DNA of 64,000 nucleotides, taken from NCBI RefSeq assembly GCF_900107395.1, contig NZ_FNPW01000012.1:149686-213685 (forward strand), written 5' to 3'. This DNA is from Pseudomonas sp. NFIX28 (GTDB lineage: Bacteria > Pseudomonadota > Gammaproteobacteria > Pseudomonadales > Pseudomonadaceae). Made by a program: the position numbers and the translations under genes. Positions 35,347 through 44,219 of the stretch are shown piece after piece. The notes under the pieces are model-generated. The model made no database searches and had not been told where the DNA came from. It saw only the letters and a program-made list of their open reading frames with translations. The first letter of the stretch is position 1, and each line of letters begins with the position of its first letter.

Positions 35347-36684
35347 ATGACGCCCCTGACCCGCCCCGAACTGCTCGCCCCCGCCGGCACCCTGAAAAAC
35401 ATGCGCTACGCCTTCGCCTATGGCGCCGATGCGGTGTACGCCGGCCAGCCGCGCTACAGCCTGCGGGTGCGCAACAACGAATTCGACCACGCCAACCTGG
35501 CCCTCGGCATTCGCGAGGCCCAGGCCCAGGGCAAGCGCTTCTACGTGGTGGTCAACATCGCCCCGCACAACGCCAAGCTCAAGACCTTCCTCAAGGACCT
35601 CGCGCCGGTGATCGCCATGGCCCCGGACGCGCTGATCATGTCCGACCCGGGGCTGATCATGCTGGTACGCCGGCACTTCCCGCAGATGCCGATCCACCTG
35701 TCGGTGCAGGCCAACACGGTGAACTGGGCCAGCGTCGAGTTCTGGCAGCAACAGGGCCTGAGCCGGATCATCCTGTCCCGCGAGCTGTCCCTGGAAGAGA
35801 TCGAGGAAATCCGCCAGCAGGTGCCGGCCATGGAGCTCGAAGTGTTCGTCCACGGTGCCCTGTGCATGGCCTATTCCGGGCGTTGCCTGCTGTCGGGCTA
35901 TATGAACAAGCGCGACGCCAATCAGGGCACCTGCACCAATGCCTGCCGCTGGAAATACCAGGCCGAGCCAGCCACGGAAAACGCCGTCGGCGAGATCGTC
36001 CAGCAGTTCCAGCCGGAGCCGACCCTGGGCATCGGCGCCCCCACCGACCAGGTGTTCCTGCTGCGCGAAGCCAACCGCCCGGACGAGCCGATGCCGGCCT
36101 TCGAGGACGAGCACGGCACCTACATCATGAATGCCAAGGACCTGCGCGCGGTGCAGCATGTCGAGCGCCTGACGCGCATGGGCGTGCATTCATTGAAGAT
36201 CGAGGGCCGCACCAAGTCGCACTTCTATTGCGCGCGCACCACCCAGGTCTATCGCCGGGCCATCGACGACGCGGTGGCCGGCCGCCATTTCGACCGCAGC
36301 CTGATGACCGACCTGGAGTCCCTCGCCCAGCGCGGCTACACCGAAGGTTTCCTGCGGCGCCACGTGCATGACGAATACCAGAACTACCAGAACGGCAGCT
36401 CGGTCTCGGAACGCCAGCAGTTTGTCGGCGAACTCACCGGCGAGCGTCGCGACCGGCTGGCGGAAGTGAAAGTGAAGAACCGCTTTGCCCTGGGCGACCA
36501 CATGGAACTGATGACGCCCAAGGGCAACTTCCACTTCGACCTGCACCAGTTGCAGAACGTCCGTGGCGAACCGATCGAGGTCGCGCCGGGGGACGGGCAT
36601 ACGGTGTACCTGCCGATCCCGGATGCGGTGGATCTGCGTTTTGCCTTGTTGATGCGCGATGTGACGGCGAACAGCGCGGTTTAA
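35347..36684 (+). CDS. trhP: tRNA uridine-34 hydroxylation protein TrhP (peptidase U32 family)
   Basis: 445 residues, colinear with E. coli YegQ/TrhP from ELLAPAGTLKNMRYAFAYGA to the C-terminal beta barrel. The cysteines for an Fe-S cluster occur in HGALCMAYSGRCLLSGY and GTCTNACRW. TrhP takes part in prephenate-dependent formation of 5-hydroxyuridine at the tRNA wobble position. The size excludes RlhA (about 650 residues). Start MTPLTRPELL at 35347. Monocistronic. Confidence 0.92.
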   Translation: MTPLTRPELLAPAGTLKNMRYAFAYGADAVYAGQPRYSLRVRNNEFDHANLALGIREAQAQGKRFYVVVNIAPHNAKLKTFLKDLAPVIAMAPDALIMSDPGLIMLVRRHFPQMPIHLSVQANTVNWASVEFWQQQGLSRIILSRELSLEEIEEIRQQVPAMELEVFVHGALCMAYSGRCLLSGYMNKRDANQGTCTNACRWKYQAEPATENAVGEIVQQFQPEPTLGIGAPTDQVFLLREANRPDEPMPAFEDEHGTYIMNAKDLRAVQHVERLTRMGVHSLKIEGRTKSHFYCARTTQVYRRAIDDAVAGRHFDRSLMTDLESLAQRGYTEGFLRRHVHDEYQNYQNGSSVSERQQFVGELTGERRDRLAEVKVKNRFALGDHMELMTPKGNFHFDLHQLQNVRGEPIEVAPGDGHTVYLPIPDAVDLRFALLMRDVTANSAV

Positions 36685-36710
36685 TCCTGATTGAGGTGGC
36701 GTCGCTGATG

Positions 36711-36766
36711 ACGCCATCGCGGGCAAGTCGGATCGCCACCCGCTCACTCCTACACCGTAACAAGCC
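36711..36766. repeat. Degenerate REP element after trhP
   Basis: The stretch from GTCGCTGATGACGCCATCGC to CACTCCTACACC keeps the CGCGGGCAAG core and CTCCTAC end of family 1 REP elements in a decayed form. Confidence 0.5.
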
Positions 36767-36875
36767 TGCCCCTGCCTCACGTACGCAACCCCTTCCCCTT
36801 CCCCCTCCCCTGAATCCATCTGAACAGGCTGCGCCAACCGGCACAGCCAGCTATCCGCACACGCCATTCTGATAT

Positions 36876-36909
36876 TATTATTTTCACAATGTTGATTTCT
36901 GAAATAATA
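36876..36909. promoter_or_regulatory. Probable operator of the amino-acid ABC operon
   Basis: TATTATTTTCA (36876-36886) and TGAAATAATA (36900-36909) form an inverted repeat in an otherwise AT-rich island 100-135 bases before the first ABC gene. The TTTCA/TGAAA core is of the kind bound by RpiR-family regulators, and one is encoded at the end of the operon. Confidence 0.5.
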
Positions 36910-37010
36910 CATGTCATTTATAGCCACACCAAAATCACCAGGACCGAAGCACGCCAGACCGGACGGCTTGTACCCGTACCACCCCAACGCCCCTCCAAGG
37001 AGTCAACAAT

Positions 37011-37787
37011 ATGAACAAGACAGAACTTCTAGGTGCTCTGGCGCTGTGCGCCGCAAGCTTCCTGGCCCACGCCGACGAAGACCGCCTGCGTATCGGCATC
37101 GAAGCCGCCTACCCGCCCTTTTCCTTCAAGACGCCAGAGGGCAACGTCAGTGGTTTCGACTACGACATCGGCAACGCCTTGTGCGAAGAGATGAAGGTGA
37201 AATGCGAGTGGGTCATCCAGGAATTCGACGGCATGATCCCGTCGCTCAAGGTGCGCAAGATCGATGCCGTGCTGTCGTCGATGTCGATCACCGAGGACCG
37301 GATGAAGTCGGTCGACTTCAGCAAAAAGTACTACCACACGCCGGGCAAGTTCGCGATGAAGACCGGCAACGTGATCAACGACCCGGTGCAGGACCTCAAG
37401 GGCAAGAAAGTCGGCGTACAACGCTCCTCGACCTACGACCGCTTCGCCACCGAGCAACTGGCCAACGCCGGGGTCGAGGTGGTGCGCTATGCCTCGCAGA
37501 ACGAAGCCTTCCTCGACCTCGCCTCGGGCCGTCTGGACGCCACCCTCGCCGACATCGTCAACACCGACGAGAGCTTTATCAAGACCGCGGCAGGCAAGGG
37601 TTTCGCCCTGGTCGGGCCGGACATCAGCGACCCGAACTATTTCGGCAGGGGCGCCGGGATCGCCGTGCGCAAGGGCGATAGCGCCAATGCCGCGCGCCTC
37701 AATGCGGCCATCGACGCCATCCGCGCCAACGGCAAGTACCAGCAGGTAATGGCCCGTTACTTCGCGTTCGATATCTACGGCGAATAA
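37011..37787 (+). CDS. Amino-acid ABC transporter, periplasmic binding protein (basic amino-acid type)
   Basis: 258 residues with a cleavable signal peptide (LLGALALCAASFLAHA/DE). The mature part has the class 3 solute-binding signature GFDYDIGNALCEEM and the LAO/HisJ-like IGIEAAYPPFSFKTPEGNVS. This group binds lysine, arginine, ornithine, histidine or opines. First gene of an operon with two permeases, a deacylase, the ATPase and an RpiR regulator. Confidence 0.93.
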   Translation: MNKTELLGALALCAASFLAHADEDRLRIGIEAAYPPFSFKTPEGNVSGFDYDIGNALCEEMKVKCEWVIQEFDGMIPSLKVRKIDAVLSSMSITEDRMKSVDFSKKYYHTPGKFAMKTGNVINDPVQDLKGKKVGVQRSSTYDRFATEQLANAGVEVVRYASQNEAFLDLASGRLDATLADIVNTDESFIKTAAGKGFALVGPDISDPNYFGRGAGIAVRKGDSANAARLNAAIDAIRANGKYQQVMARYFAFDIYGE

Positions 37788-37871
37788 GCCTGACCCAGGG
37801 CCCTGGCGCCGGCCCGTTGCCGGTGCCGCGCCCGCCTTGCGCCTCGCGGCGCTCGCTTGAGGAACTTCATC

Positions 37872-38561
37872 ATGCTCCACGGCTACGGATCGAGCATTCT
37901 CGATGGCGCCTGGCTGACCATCAACCTGGCGCTGACCTCCATGACCCTGGCCATTGCCCTGGGCCTGGTCGGCGCGGCCTTTCGCCTGTCGCCGCTGAAA
38001 TGGCTGGCGATACTGGGCGAAGGGTATACGACCCTGATTCGCGGGATTCCCGACCTGGTGTTGATCCTGCTGATCTTCTACGGCGGCCAGGATCTGGTGA
38101 ACCGCCTTGCCCTGGCGCTCGGTTACACCCGCTATTTCGACATCAACCCGTTTATCGCCGGCGTCTGCACCATGGGCTTCATTTTTGGCGCCTATCTCTC
38201 GGAGACGTTTCGCGGCGCCTTCATGGCGATCCCCAAGGGCCAGGCCGAGGCCGGCGCGGCTTATGGCATGAGTGGCGCCCAGGTGTTCTGGCGGATTCTG
38301 GTGCCGCAGATGATTCGCTTCGCCATTCCCGGCTTCACCAACAACTGGCTGGTACTGACCAAGTCCACCGCGCTGATTTCGGTGATCGGCCTGCAGGACA
38401 TGATGTTCAAGGCCAAGAACGCGGCGGACGCCACCCACGAACCCTTCACCTTCTTTCTCGCCGTGGCGGCGCTTTACCTGCTGCTGACCAGCCTGTCGTT
38501 GCTGGTGCTGCGTTATCTGGAAAAACACTACTCGGTCGGCCTCAAAGCCGCCGAACTGTGA
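37872..38561 (+). CDS. Amino-acid ABC transporter permease (HisQ/ArtQ type)
   Basis: 229 residues starting at the ATG at 37872 with GAGGAA 7 bases before it. Five helices and the EAA loop (EAGAAYGMSGAQVFWRILVP) that contacts the ATPase. LTINLALTSMTLAIALGLVG is the polar amino-acid permease N-terminal signature. Pairs with the next permease. Confidence 0.93.
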   Translation: MLHGYGSSILDGAWLTINLALTSMTLAIALGLVGAAFRLSPLKWLAILGEGYTTLIRGIPDLVLILLIFYGGQDLVNRLALALGYTRYFDINPFIAGVCTMGFIFGAYLSETFRGAFMAIPKGQAEAGAAYGMSGAQVFWRILVPQMIRFAIPGFTNNWLVLTKSTALISVIGLQDMMFKAKNAADATHEPFTFFLAVAALYLLLTSLSLLVLRYLEKHYSVGLKAAEL

Positions 38562-38573
38562 TTGGGAGCCCCC

Positions 38574-39272
38574 ATGATTCTCGACTACCACCTGATCTGG
38601 GAGAACCTGCCGCTGTATTTCGGTGGCGTACTGGTGACCCTCAAAGTGCTGCTGATTTCCCTGGCCTGCGGTCTGCTGCTGGCGGTTCCGTTGGCGCTGA
38701 TGCGGGTGTCCCGCTCGCCGCTGATCAACCTCCCGGCCTGGCTCTACACCTACGTGATCCGCGGCACGCCGATGCTGGTGCAGCTGTTCCTGATCTACTA
38801 CGGCCTGGCCCAGTTCGAAGCGGTACGCCAGAGCCTGCTCTGGCCCTACCTCTCCAGCGCCACCTTCTGTGCCTGCCTGGCCTTCGCGCTCAACACCGGC
38901 GCCTATAGCGCCGAACTGCTGGCCGGCAGCCTGAAGGCCACGGCCCACGGCGAGATCGAGGCCGCCAGGGCCATGGGCATGTCGCGCCTGACCCTGTACC
39001 GGCGCATTCTCCTGCCCTCGGCCTTGCGCCGGGCGCTGCCGCAGTACAGCAACGAAGTGCTGATGATGCTGCAAACCACCAGCCTGGCCTCCATCGTCAC
39101 CCTCGTCGACATCACCGGCGCCGCGCGCACCGTCAGTTCACGCTTCTACCTGCCGTTCGAGGCGTTCATCACCGCCGGGCTCATCTATCTGGTCCTGACT
39201 TTCATCCTGGTCCGCCTGTTCAAGCTCGCCGAGCGCCGCTGGCTGGCGTACCTGGCACCGCGCAAGCACTGA
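38574..39272 (+). CDS. Amino-acid ABC transporter permease (HisM/ArtM type)
   Basis: 232 residues, start MILDYHLIWENLPLYFGGVL 12 bases after the first permease, with GGGAG as ribosome site. The EAA loop reads EIEAARAMGMSRLTLYRRIL, and YVIRGTPMLVQLFLIYYGL is the usual family motif. Forms the membrane channel with its partner. Confidence 0.93.
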   Translation: MILDYHLIWENLPLYFGGVLVTLKVLLISLACGLLLAVPLALMRVSRSPLINLPAWLYTYVIRGTPMLVQLFLIYYGLAQFEAVRQSLLWPYLSSATFCACLAFALNTGAYSAELLAGSLKATAHGEIEAARAMGMSRLTLYRRILLPSALRRALPQYSNEVLMMLQTTSLASIVTLVDITGAARTVSSRFYLPFEAFITAGLIYLVLTFILVRLFKLAERRWLAYLAPRKH

Positions 39273-39281
39273 GGAGCTGTT

Positions 39282-40394
39282 ATGGAACACATTCAATACC
39301 GCTTGCCCTGGAGCGCTTCGGGCACCGAACGCCAGCTGACGCTGTTTCGTTTCGGCAGCGGGCCGCGCAAGGCCTACATCCAGGCGTCCCTGCACGCCGA
39401 CGAGCTGCCGGGCATGCGGGTAGCCGTCGAACTCAAGCGGCGCCTGCTCGAACTGGAAGAACAAGGCCGCCTGACGGGGGTGATAGAGCTGGTGCCGATG
39501 GCCAACCCGATCGGCATCGCCCAAATGTTCCAGGCCACCCACCAAGGCCGCTTCGAGTTCGGCAGCGGCAAGAACTTCAATCGCGATTTCCCGGAGCTGA
39601 CCAAGGCCGTGACGCCGCTGTTGGAAGGCCGGCTGGGCGACGACGCCAGCGCCAACATCGCGCTGATCCGCCGCGCCCTGCTCGATGCCCTGGCAGACAT
39701 GCCGGCGCCAGACTCGGAACTCGACGGCCTGCGCCGCCTGTTGTTGCAACATGCCTGCGATGCCGACGTGGTGCTGGACCTGCACTGCGACTTCGAGTCG
39801 GTGATGCTGCTGTACGCAATGCCGCAGAACTGGCCACACCTGCGCTCTCTGGCCGCGCGCCTGTACGCGGGGGTCGCCCTGCTGGCCGAGGCCGCGGGCG
39901 GCAGCGCCTTCGATGAAGCCTGCGCGATCCCCTGGCTACAGCTGGCCGAGCGCTTTCCAGCGGCCGATATTCCGCTGGCGTGCGTGGCCACCACCATCGA
40001 ACTGCGCGGCATGGCCGACACCGAGCGCGAGCCCTGCGCCGACAGCGCCCAGGCCATTCTCGGCTACCTCGCCGACCAGGGCCTGATCAGCGGCGGCTGG
40101 CCGACACCGCCACCGTGCATCTGCGAAGCGACGCCCTTCGCCGGCGCGCAGTACGCCTATGCGCCGCACCCGGGGGTGGTGAGTTTTCTGCAACCCCTGG
40201 GGGCCCGGGTCAAGGTCGGCGACCCGCTGTTCGAGGTCATCGACCCGCTGACCGATCACCACAGCCTGGTGCGCGCCGCCACCGACGGCATCCTTTATGC
40301 CCGCGAGCGCCTGCGTTTTGCCCAACCCGGTCTGTGGCTGGCCAAGGTGGCCGGCAATACCCCCATCCGCCAGGGTCGCCTGCTCAGCGACTGA
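39282..40394 (+). CDS. Succinylglutamate desuccinylase/aspartoacylase-family deacylase
   Basis: 370 residues of the zinc M14 fold. Metal ligands visible: His38 and Glu41 in ASLHADELPG and His168 in VLDLHCD; the substrate-binding Asn-Arg pair is in GKNFNRDFP. A C-terminal barrel domain (from about 290, PHPGVVSFLQPLGARVKVGD) is lipoyl-like, as in the AstE/AspA-like group. The gene lies inside the ABC operon, 9 bases after the permease and 18 before the ATPase, so it probably deacylates the imported compound, e.g. an N-acyl amino acid. The exact substrate is unknown. Confidence 0.88.
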   Translation: MEHIQYRLPWSASGTERQLTLFRFGSGPRKAYIQASLHADELPGMRVAVELKRRLLELEEQGRLTGVIELVPMANPIGIAQMFQATHQGRFEFGSGKNFNRDFPELTKAVTPLLEGRLGDDASANIALIRRALLDALADMPAPDSELDGLRRLLLQHACDADVVLDLHCDFESVMLLYAMPQNWPHLRSLAARLYAGVALLAEAAGGSAFDEACAIPWLQLAERFPAADIPLACVATTIELRGMADTEREPCADSAQAILGYLADQGLISGGWPTPPPCICEATPFAGAQYAYAPHPGVVSFLQPLGARVKVGDPLFEVIDPLTDHHSLVRAATDGILYARERLRFAQPGLWLAKVAGNTPIRQGRLLSD

Positions 40395-40412
40395 CTCCAG
40401 AGAATCGCAACC

Positions 40413-41177
40413 ATGTACAAACTTGAAATTCAGGATCTGCACAAAAGCTACGGCGCGCACCAGGTGCTCAAGGGTGTGTCCCTGCAGGCGAAAGCCGGCG
40501 ACGTGATCAGCCTCATCGGCTCCAGCGGTTCCGGCAAAAGCACCTTCCTGCGCTGCATCAACCTGCTGGAGCAGCCCAGCGCAGGCAGCATCGTGCTCAA
40601 TGGCGAACCCCTCGAACTGCGCGCCAGTAAACTCGGCAGCCTCAAGGCGGCCGACCCCAGACAGTTGCAACGCATGCGTTCGCGGCTGTCGATGGTGTTC
40701 CAGCACTTCAACCTGTGGTCGCACATGAGCGCCCTGGAAAACGTCATGGAAGCACCGGTGCATGTGCTGGGCCTGAGCAAGCAGGAGGCCCGGGAAAAGG
40801 CCAGGCACTACCTGGACAAGGTCGGCGTGGCGCACCGTATGGACGCCTGGCCGGCGCATATGTCGGGCGGCGAGCAGCAGCGCGTGGCGATTGCCCGGGC
40901 GCTGGCCATGGAGCCGGAAGTAATGCTGTTCGACGAGCCGACTTCGGCACTCGACCCGGAACTGGTCGGCGACGTGCTCAAGGTGATGCAGGACCTCGCC
41001 CAGGAAGGCCGGACCATGGTCGTGGTGACCCACGAAATGGGTTTTGCCCGCGAGGTTTCGAACCAGTTGGTATTCCTCCACCAGGGCCTGGTCGAAGAAC
41101 GCGGCGAGCCGCGCGAAGTGCTGGCCAGGCCCCAGTCCGAACGCCTGCGGCAGTTCCTCGCCGGCAGCCTGAAATAA
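40413..41177 (+). CDS. Amino-acid ABC transporter ATP-binding protein (HisP type)
   Basis: 254 residues. Walker A GSSGSGKSTF, Q-loop VFQHFNLW, signature MSGGEQQRVAIA, Walker B VMLFDEPTSA and H-loop VVVTHEMGF are all intact. The HisP-like insertion between beta strands (ELRASKLGSLKAADPRQLQR) marks the basic amino-acid subgroup. Energises import by the two permeases. Confidence 0.95.
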   Translation: MYKLEIQDLHKSYGAHQVLKGVSLQAKAGDVISLIGSSGSGKSTFLRCINLLEQPSAGSIVLNGEPLELRASKLGSLKAADPRQLQRMRSRLSMVFQHFNLWSHMSALENVMEAPVHVLGLSKQEAREKARHYLDKVGVAHRMDAWPAHMSGGEQQRVAIARALAMEPEVMLFDEPTSALDPELVGDVLKVMQDLAQEGRTMVVVTHEMGFAREVSNQLVFLHQGLVEERGEPREVLARPQSERLRQFLAGSLK

Positions 41178-41191
41178 CCCGACGCAGCTCC

Positions 41192-41221
41192 CCCCCTGGC
41201 CTGGCGCTGCACGCCAGGGGG
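41192..41221 (+). terminator. Hairpin between the ABC operon and rpiR-type gene
   Basis: CCCCCTGGC (41192-41200) pairs with GCCAGGGGG (41213-41221). No T tract follows, so it may attenuate rather than end transcription. Confidence 0.55.
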
Positions 41222-41287
41222 CGGCTTCGGATACACTCCGCCAACCTTGTGCCCCTCCTCCCATCCTCAGGACATGTTGAGCCGGAT

Positions 41288-42196
41288 ATGCCGACCCCAC
41301 TGAAAGACACCACGGTCTATGCCGCGCCGGTGATGCGTAAACTGGCACAAATCGTTGCCGACCTGCCGCCGTCGCTGCGCAAGGTCGCGGACTTTATCCT
41401 GCGCCATCCGTTGAAGGCCGCGACGCTGACCATCGAGGAGATGGCCCACGAAACCTCGACCTCGCCGGCGGCGGTCAATCGACTGGCCAAGACCCTCGAC
41501 CTCGGCGGCTACACCGGCATGAAGGCCGAGCTGGTGACGACGCTGCAGCAAATGGTCTCGCCGGTCGACAAGCTACGCAACGAACTGGCCCATCGTCCCG
41601 GTGGCGCCTTCGGCCTGCACGAACAGATCCAGAGCGCCAGCAGCAACCTCGCCATGGCGGCGACCAACAATCATGCCCAGACCTTCGACGCCTTCGTCAC
41701 CAGCCTGGTCCAGGCGCGCAAGATCTACATTCTGGGCTTTGGCAACAGTGTCTACTTCGCCGGCCTCGCCGCCTCGACCCTGATGCCCTTCTGTGCCGAT
41801 GCCACCGCCATCAGCATGGAGGGCGGCAACGAAAATGCCGCCTACCGCCTGGCCGCGATCACCGATCAGGACGTCCTACTGGCCATCTCCCTGCCGCGCT
41901 ACTCCCTGGACACCCTGCAACTGGCGCGGTTCGCCAACGAACGCGGCGCCTCAGTGCTGGCCATCACCGACTCGCCCGCCTCGCCGCTGGCCAGCATTGC
42001 CGAACATGTGCTGTTCGCCCCCGCCGACCATCCGGTGATGACCAGCTCCAACATCGCGGTGCTGGCCCTGATCGAAGGCTTGGTGGCGGGGGTGATGGCG
42101 CGCAACAAGGAAGCGGTCAAGCTGGCGACCGAGCTGACCGAAAGCGTGATGTCCTACCTGCACATTCCCAATAGCGGCAAATCACGGAAGAAGTGA
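41288..42196 (+). CDS. RpiR-family transcriptional regulator
   Basis: 302 residues. N-terminal helix-turn-helix (LTIEEMAHETSTSPAAVNRL) and C-terminal SIS domain (ARKIYILGFGNSVYFAGLAA), the RpiR/MurR/HexR layout. SIS domains usually bind phospho-sugars or amino sugars, but RpiR proteins beside amino-acid ABC genes exist. Probably represses the operon upstream through the inverted repeat at 36876. Start ATG at 41288; the Shine-Dalgarno is poor. Confidence 0.9.
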   Translation: MPTPLKDTTVYAAPVMRKLAQIVADLPPSLRKVADFILRHPLKAATLTIEEMAHETSTSPAAVNRLAKTLDLGGYTGMKAELVTTLQQMVSPVDKLRNELAHRPGGAFGLHEQIQSASSNLAMAATNNHAQTFDAFVTSLVQARKIYILGFGNSVYFAGLAASTLMPFCADATAISMEGGNENAAYRLAAITDQDVLLAISLPRYSLDTLQLARFANERGASVLAITDSPASPLASIAEHVLFAPADHPVMTSSNIAVLALIEGLVAGVMARNKEAVKLATELTESVMSYLHIPNSGKSRKK

Positions 42197-42250
42197 GGCG
42201 GTTTTTATCGGGGTACAGGGGCTGGCTCGATGTGAATGCCTGACAGCCCC

Positions 42251-42334
42251 TGTAGCCGCTGCCGCAGGCTGCGATCGGCGCCGAAGGAGAGGAAGGTCCT
42301 GCGGACCTTATCGCAGCCTGCGGCAGCGGCTACA
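42251..42334. repeat. REP palindrome (family 2) between rpiR and the chemoreceptor gene
   Basis: Perfect 25-base inverted arms (TGTAGCCGCTGCCGCAGGCT... at 42251-42275 and its complement at 42310-42334) with an inner second hairpin AAGGTCC/GGACCTT (42293-42309). Lies between convergent genes and can act as a bidirectional transcription barrier. Confidence 0.85.
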
Positions 42335-42339
42335 CCGCG

Positions 42340-44019
42340 TCAGATACGGAACTGCCCCACCAGCTTGCCCAGGCGTTGGCCGAGGTCCGCCAGGCTGCGC
42401 GAGGTCTGGGCGCCGAGCTGGGTTTCGTCGGCGACGCTGTCCACCGCCACCGCGATCTGATGCACGCTGCGGTTGATCTCCTCGGCCACGGCGGTCTGTT
42501 CTTCCGCAGCGCTGGCGATCTGCGCGTTCATCGAGTTGATGGTGCCGATCAGTTGCGCCATGGCATCCAGCGACGCCCCGGCCTCGTTGGCCTGGTGCGA
42601 GGTGCCGTCGCCAGCATCGCTGGAGCGGCGCATGGCCTCTACGGCGGTGCGCGTGCCCTGCTGCAAGCGGTCGATCATGCCCTGGATTTCCTGGGTGCTC
42701 TGCTGGGTACGGCTGGCCAGCGCCCTGACCTCGTCGGCCACCACGGCGAAACCACGCCCGGCCTCACCGGCCCGCGCCGCTTCGATGGCGGCGTTGAGTG
42801 CCAGCAGGTTGGTCTGCTCGGCAATCGAACGGATCACATCCAACACGCTGACAATCGACGCCACATCCTTTTGCAGGCTGTCCAGGGAAGTGCCGCTGCT
42901 GCGGATATCGCTGACCAGCGCGTGAATCTGCTGGATGCTGCCGTCCACCACGCGCTTGGCCGCCTGGCCTTCCTCGTCGGTCTGCTGCGCCGCCACGGCC
43001 GCGCCCTGGGCGCTGCGCGCCACTTCCTGGGCCGCCGACGACATTTCATTGATCGCCGTGGCCACCTGGTCGGTCTCGTGGCGCTGGCGCTCCATGGCCT
43101 GTTCGGAACGCTGGGCCTGTTCGGAAACCTGGGTCACCAGGCCGGTGAGCTGGCCGGTCATTTCGGTGATCTGCCGCACCAGGCCGTGGATCTTGTCGAC
43201 GAAGCGGTTGAACGAGCCGGCCAGGTCGCCCAGCTCGTCCTGGCTGGTGATGGCCAGGCGGCGGGTCAGGTCGCCTTCGCCGGCGGCGATGTCGTCGAGG
43301 TTGATCTTCATCAGGTTCAGCGGCCGCAGGATGGTATTGGCCACCAGCAGGCCGATGGCGGCGATCACCAGCAGCACCACCACGGCGATGCCGATGATGC
43401 TCAGGACCATGCCCTGCATGCGCTGGTTGACGCTGGCCTCGACCTCGGCCACCTGGGCGTCGATGCCGTCCAGGTTCACCGAGGAACCGACGATCAGGTC
43501 CCACTTGGGCAGGTATTCGGTGTAGCCCAGCTTCGGCACCAACACGTCGCTGCCCGGCTGGGTCGAGCTGTACTGCACATAATGCGTGCCGTCCTTGCCG
43601 ACCTTGACCAGCTCGCGGTTGACGTACACGCCATTGGGGTCGCGGTTGTCCTTGAAGCTCTTGCCCACGCCATCCGGGCTGTTGCCCTTGAACAGGCGCA
43701 CCGTCTCGGAGTCGTAGCCGAAGAAGTAGCCATCCTTGCCGTAGGTGATGTTCGACAGCAGCTTGACCACCTGCGCGCGGGTCGCGGTATCGCCCGACGG
43801 CGCCGCATCGTAGAGCGGCTTGACCGTGCTCAGCGCCACCTCCACATAGCTTTGCAGCGTGGTCTTGGCCTCGCCGAGCAGGCGCTGCCGGGTCTCGTCC
43901 ACCTCGTTCTGCGCCTGCTCCTTGAGCATGAAGACCGTGGCCAGGCTGATCACCAGCGCAAACAACAGGACCGGGAGGACCGCGAGGGACAGGACTTTGC
44001 CCTTCAAACTTAGGCGCAT
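42340..44019 (-). CDS. Methyl-accepting chemotaxis protein (CtpM-like, Cache sensor)
   Basis: 559 residues. One transmembrane helix (LSLAVLPVLLFALVISLATV), a periplasmic single Cache domain (about 33-185, GYFFGYDSETVRLFKGN), a second helix, HAMP (NTILRPLNLMKINLDDIAAG) and the cytoplasmic hairpin with the tip IAEQTNLLALNAAIEAARAG. The place next to the antiporter and the TlpQ-like receptor corresponds, from memory, to P. aeruginosa PA2652 (CtpM, malate). Ligand inferred. A FliA-type promoter lies upstream, and CCTCCT, not a Shine-Dalgarno, stands directly before the ATG. Confidence 0.92.
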   Translation of the reverse strand: MRLSLKGKVLSLAVLPVLLFALVISLATVFMLKEQAQNEVDETRQRLLGEAKTTLQSYVEVALSTVKPLYDAAPSGDTATRAQVVKLLSNITYGKDGYFFGYDSETVRLFKGNSPDGVGKSFKDNRDPNGVYVNRELVKVGKDGTHYVQYSSTQPGSDVLVPKLGYTEYLPKWDLIVGSSVNLDGIDAQVAEVEASVNQRMQGMVLSIIGIAVVVLLVIAAIGLLVANTILRPLNLMKINLDDIAAGEGDLTRRLAITSQDELGDLAGSFNRFVDKIHGLVRQITEMTGQLTGLVTQVSEQAQRSEQAMERQRHETDQVATAINEMSSAAQEVARSAQGAAVAAQQTDEEGQAAKRVVDGSIQQIHALVSDIRSSGTSLDSLQKDVASIVSVLDVIRSIAEQTNLLALNAAIEAARAGEAGRGFAVVADEVRALASRTQQSTQEIQGMIDRLQQGTRTAVEAMRRSSDAGDGTSHQANEAGASLDAMAQLIGTINSMNAQIASAAEEQTAVAEEINRSVHQIAVAVDSVADETQLGAQTSRSLADLGQRLGKLVGQFRI

Positions 44020-44057
44020 AGGAGGTTCACTCTTGATGTTGTTGGCGTGATATAGCC

Positions 44058-44084
44058 TTAACGGCACGCCGCCACAAAAGTTGA
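44058..44084 (-). promoter_or_regulatory. Probable FliA (sigma28) promoter of the CtpM-like receptor
   Basis: On the minus strand TCAAC (44084-44080), 14 bases, GCCGTTAA (44065-44058). One mismatch in each box from the Pseudomonas flagellar sigma28 pattern (TCAAG, GCCGATAA) at the correct spacing, 40-65 bases before the start codon. Confidence 0.6.
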
Positions 44085-44137
44085 GCCCCACGGGATGAAG
44101 AGCGGAATCCGCAGATAGGCGGCGCCCTGGAGATGTT

Positions 44138-44184
44138 TCGCGAGCAAAGCTTCACGCTTCTGTAGAAGCGAAGCTTGCTCGCGA
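44138..44184. repeat. Palindromic element between antiporter and chemoreceptor genes
   Basis: TCGCGAGCAAAGCTTC (44138-44153) pairs with GAAGCTTGCTCGCGA (44170-44184) with one bulge. It is a third kind of short REP-like hairpin and may terminate the antiporter transcript. Confidence 0.65.
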
Positions 44185-44219
44185 TAGGAACAACGCGGTG
44201 CAACTGAACCCCCGCGGGC

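Noticed and set aside
37029..39074. 681-codon minus-strand frame across the ABC permease genes
   Set aside because: Antisense artefact of high-GC codon bias; the opposite strand encodes complete ABC components with intact motifs.
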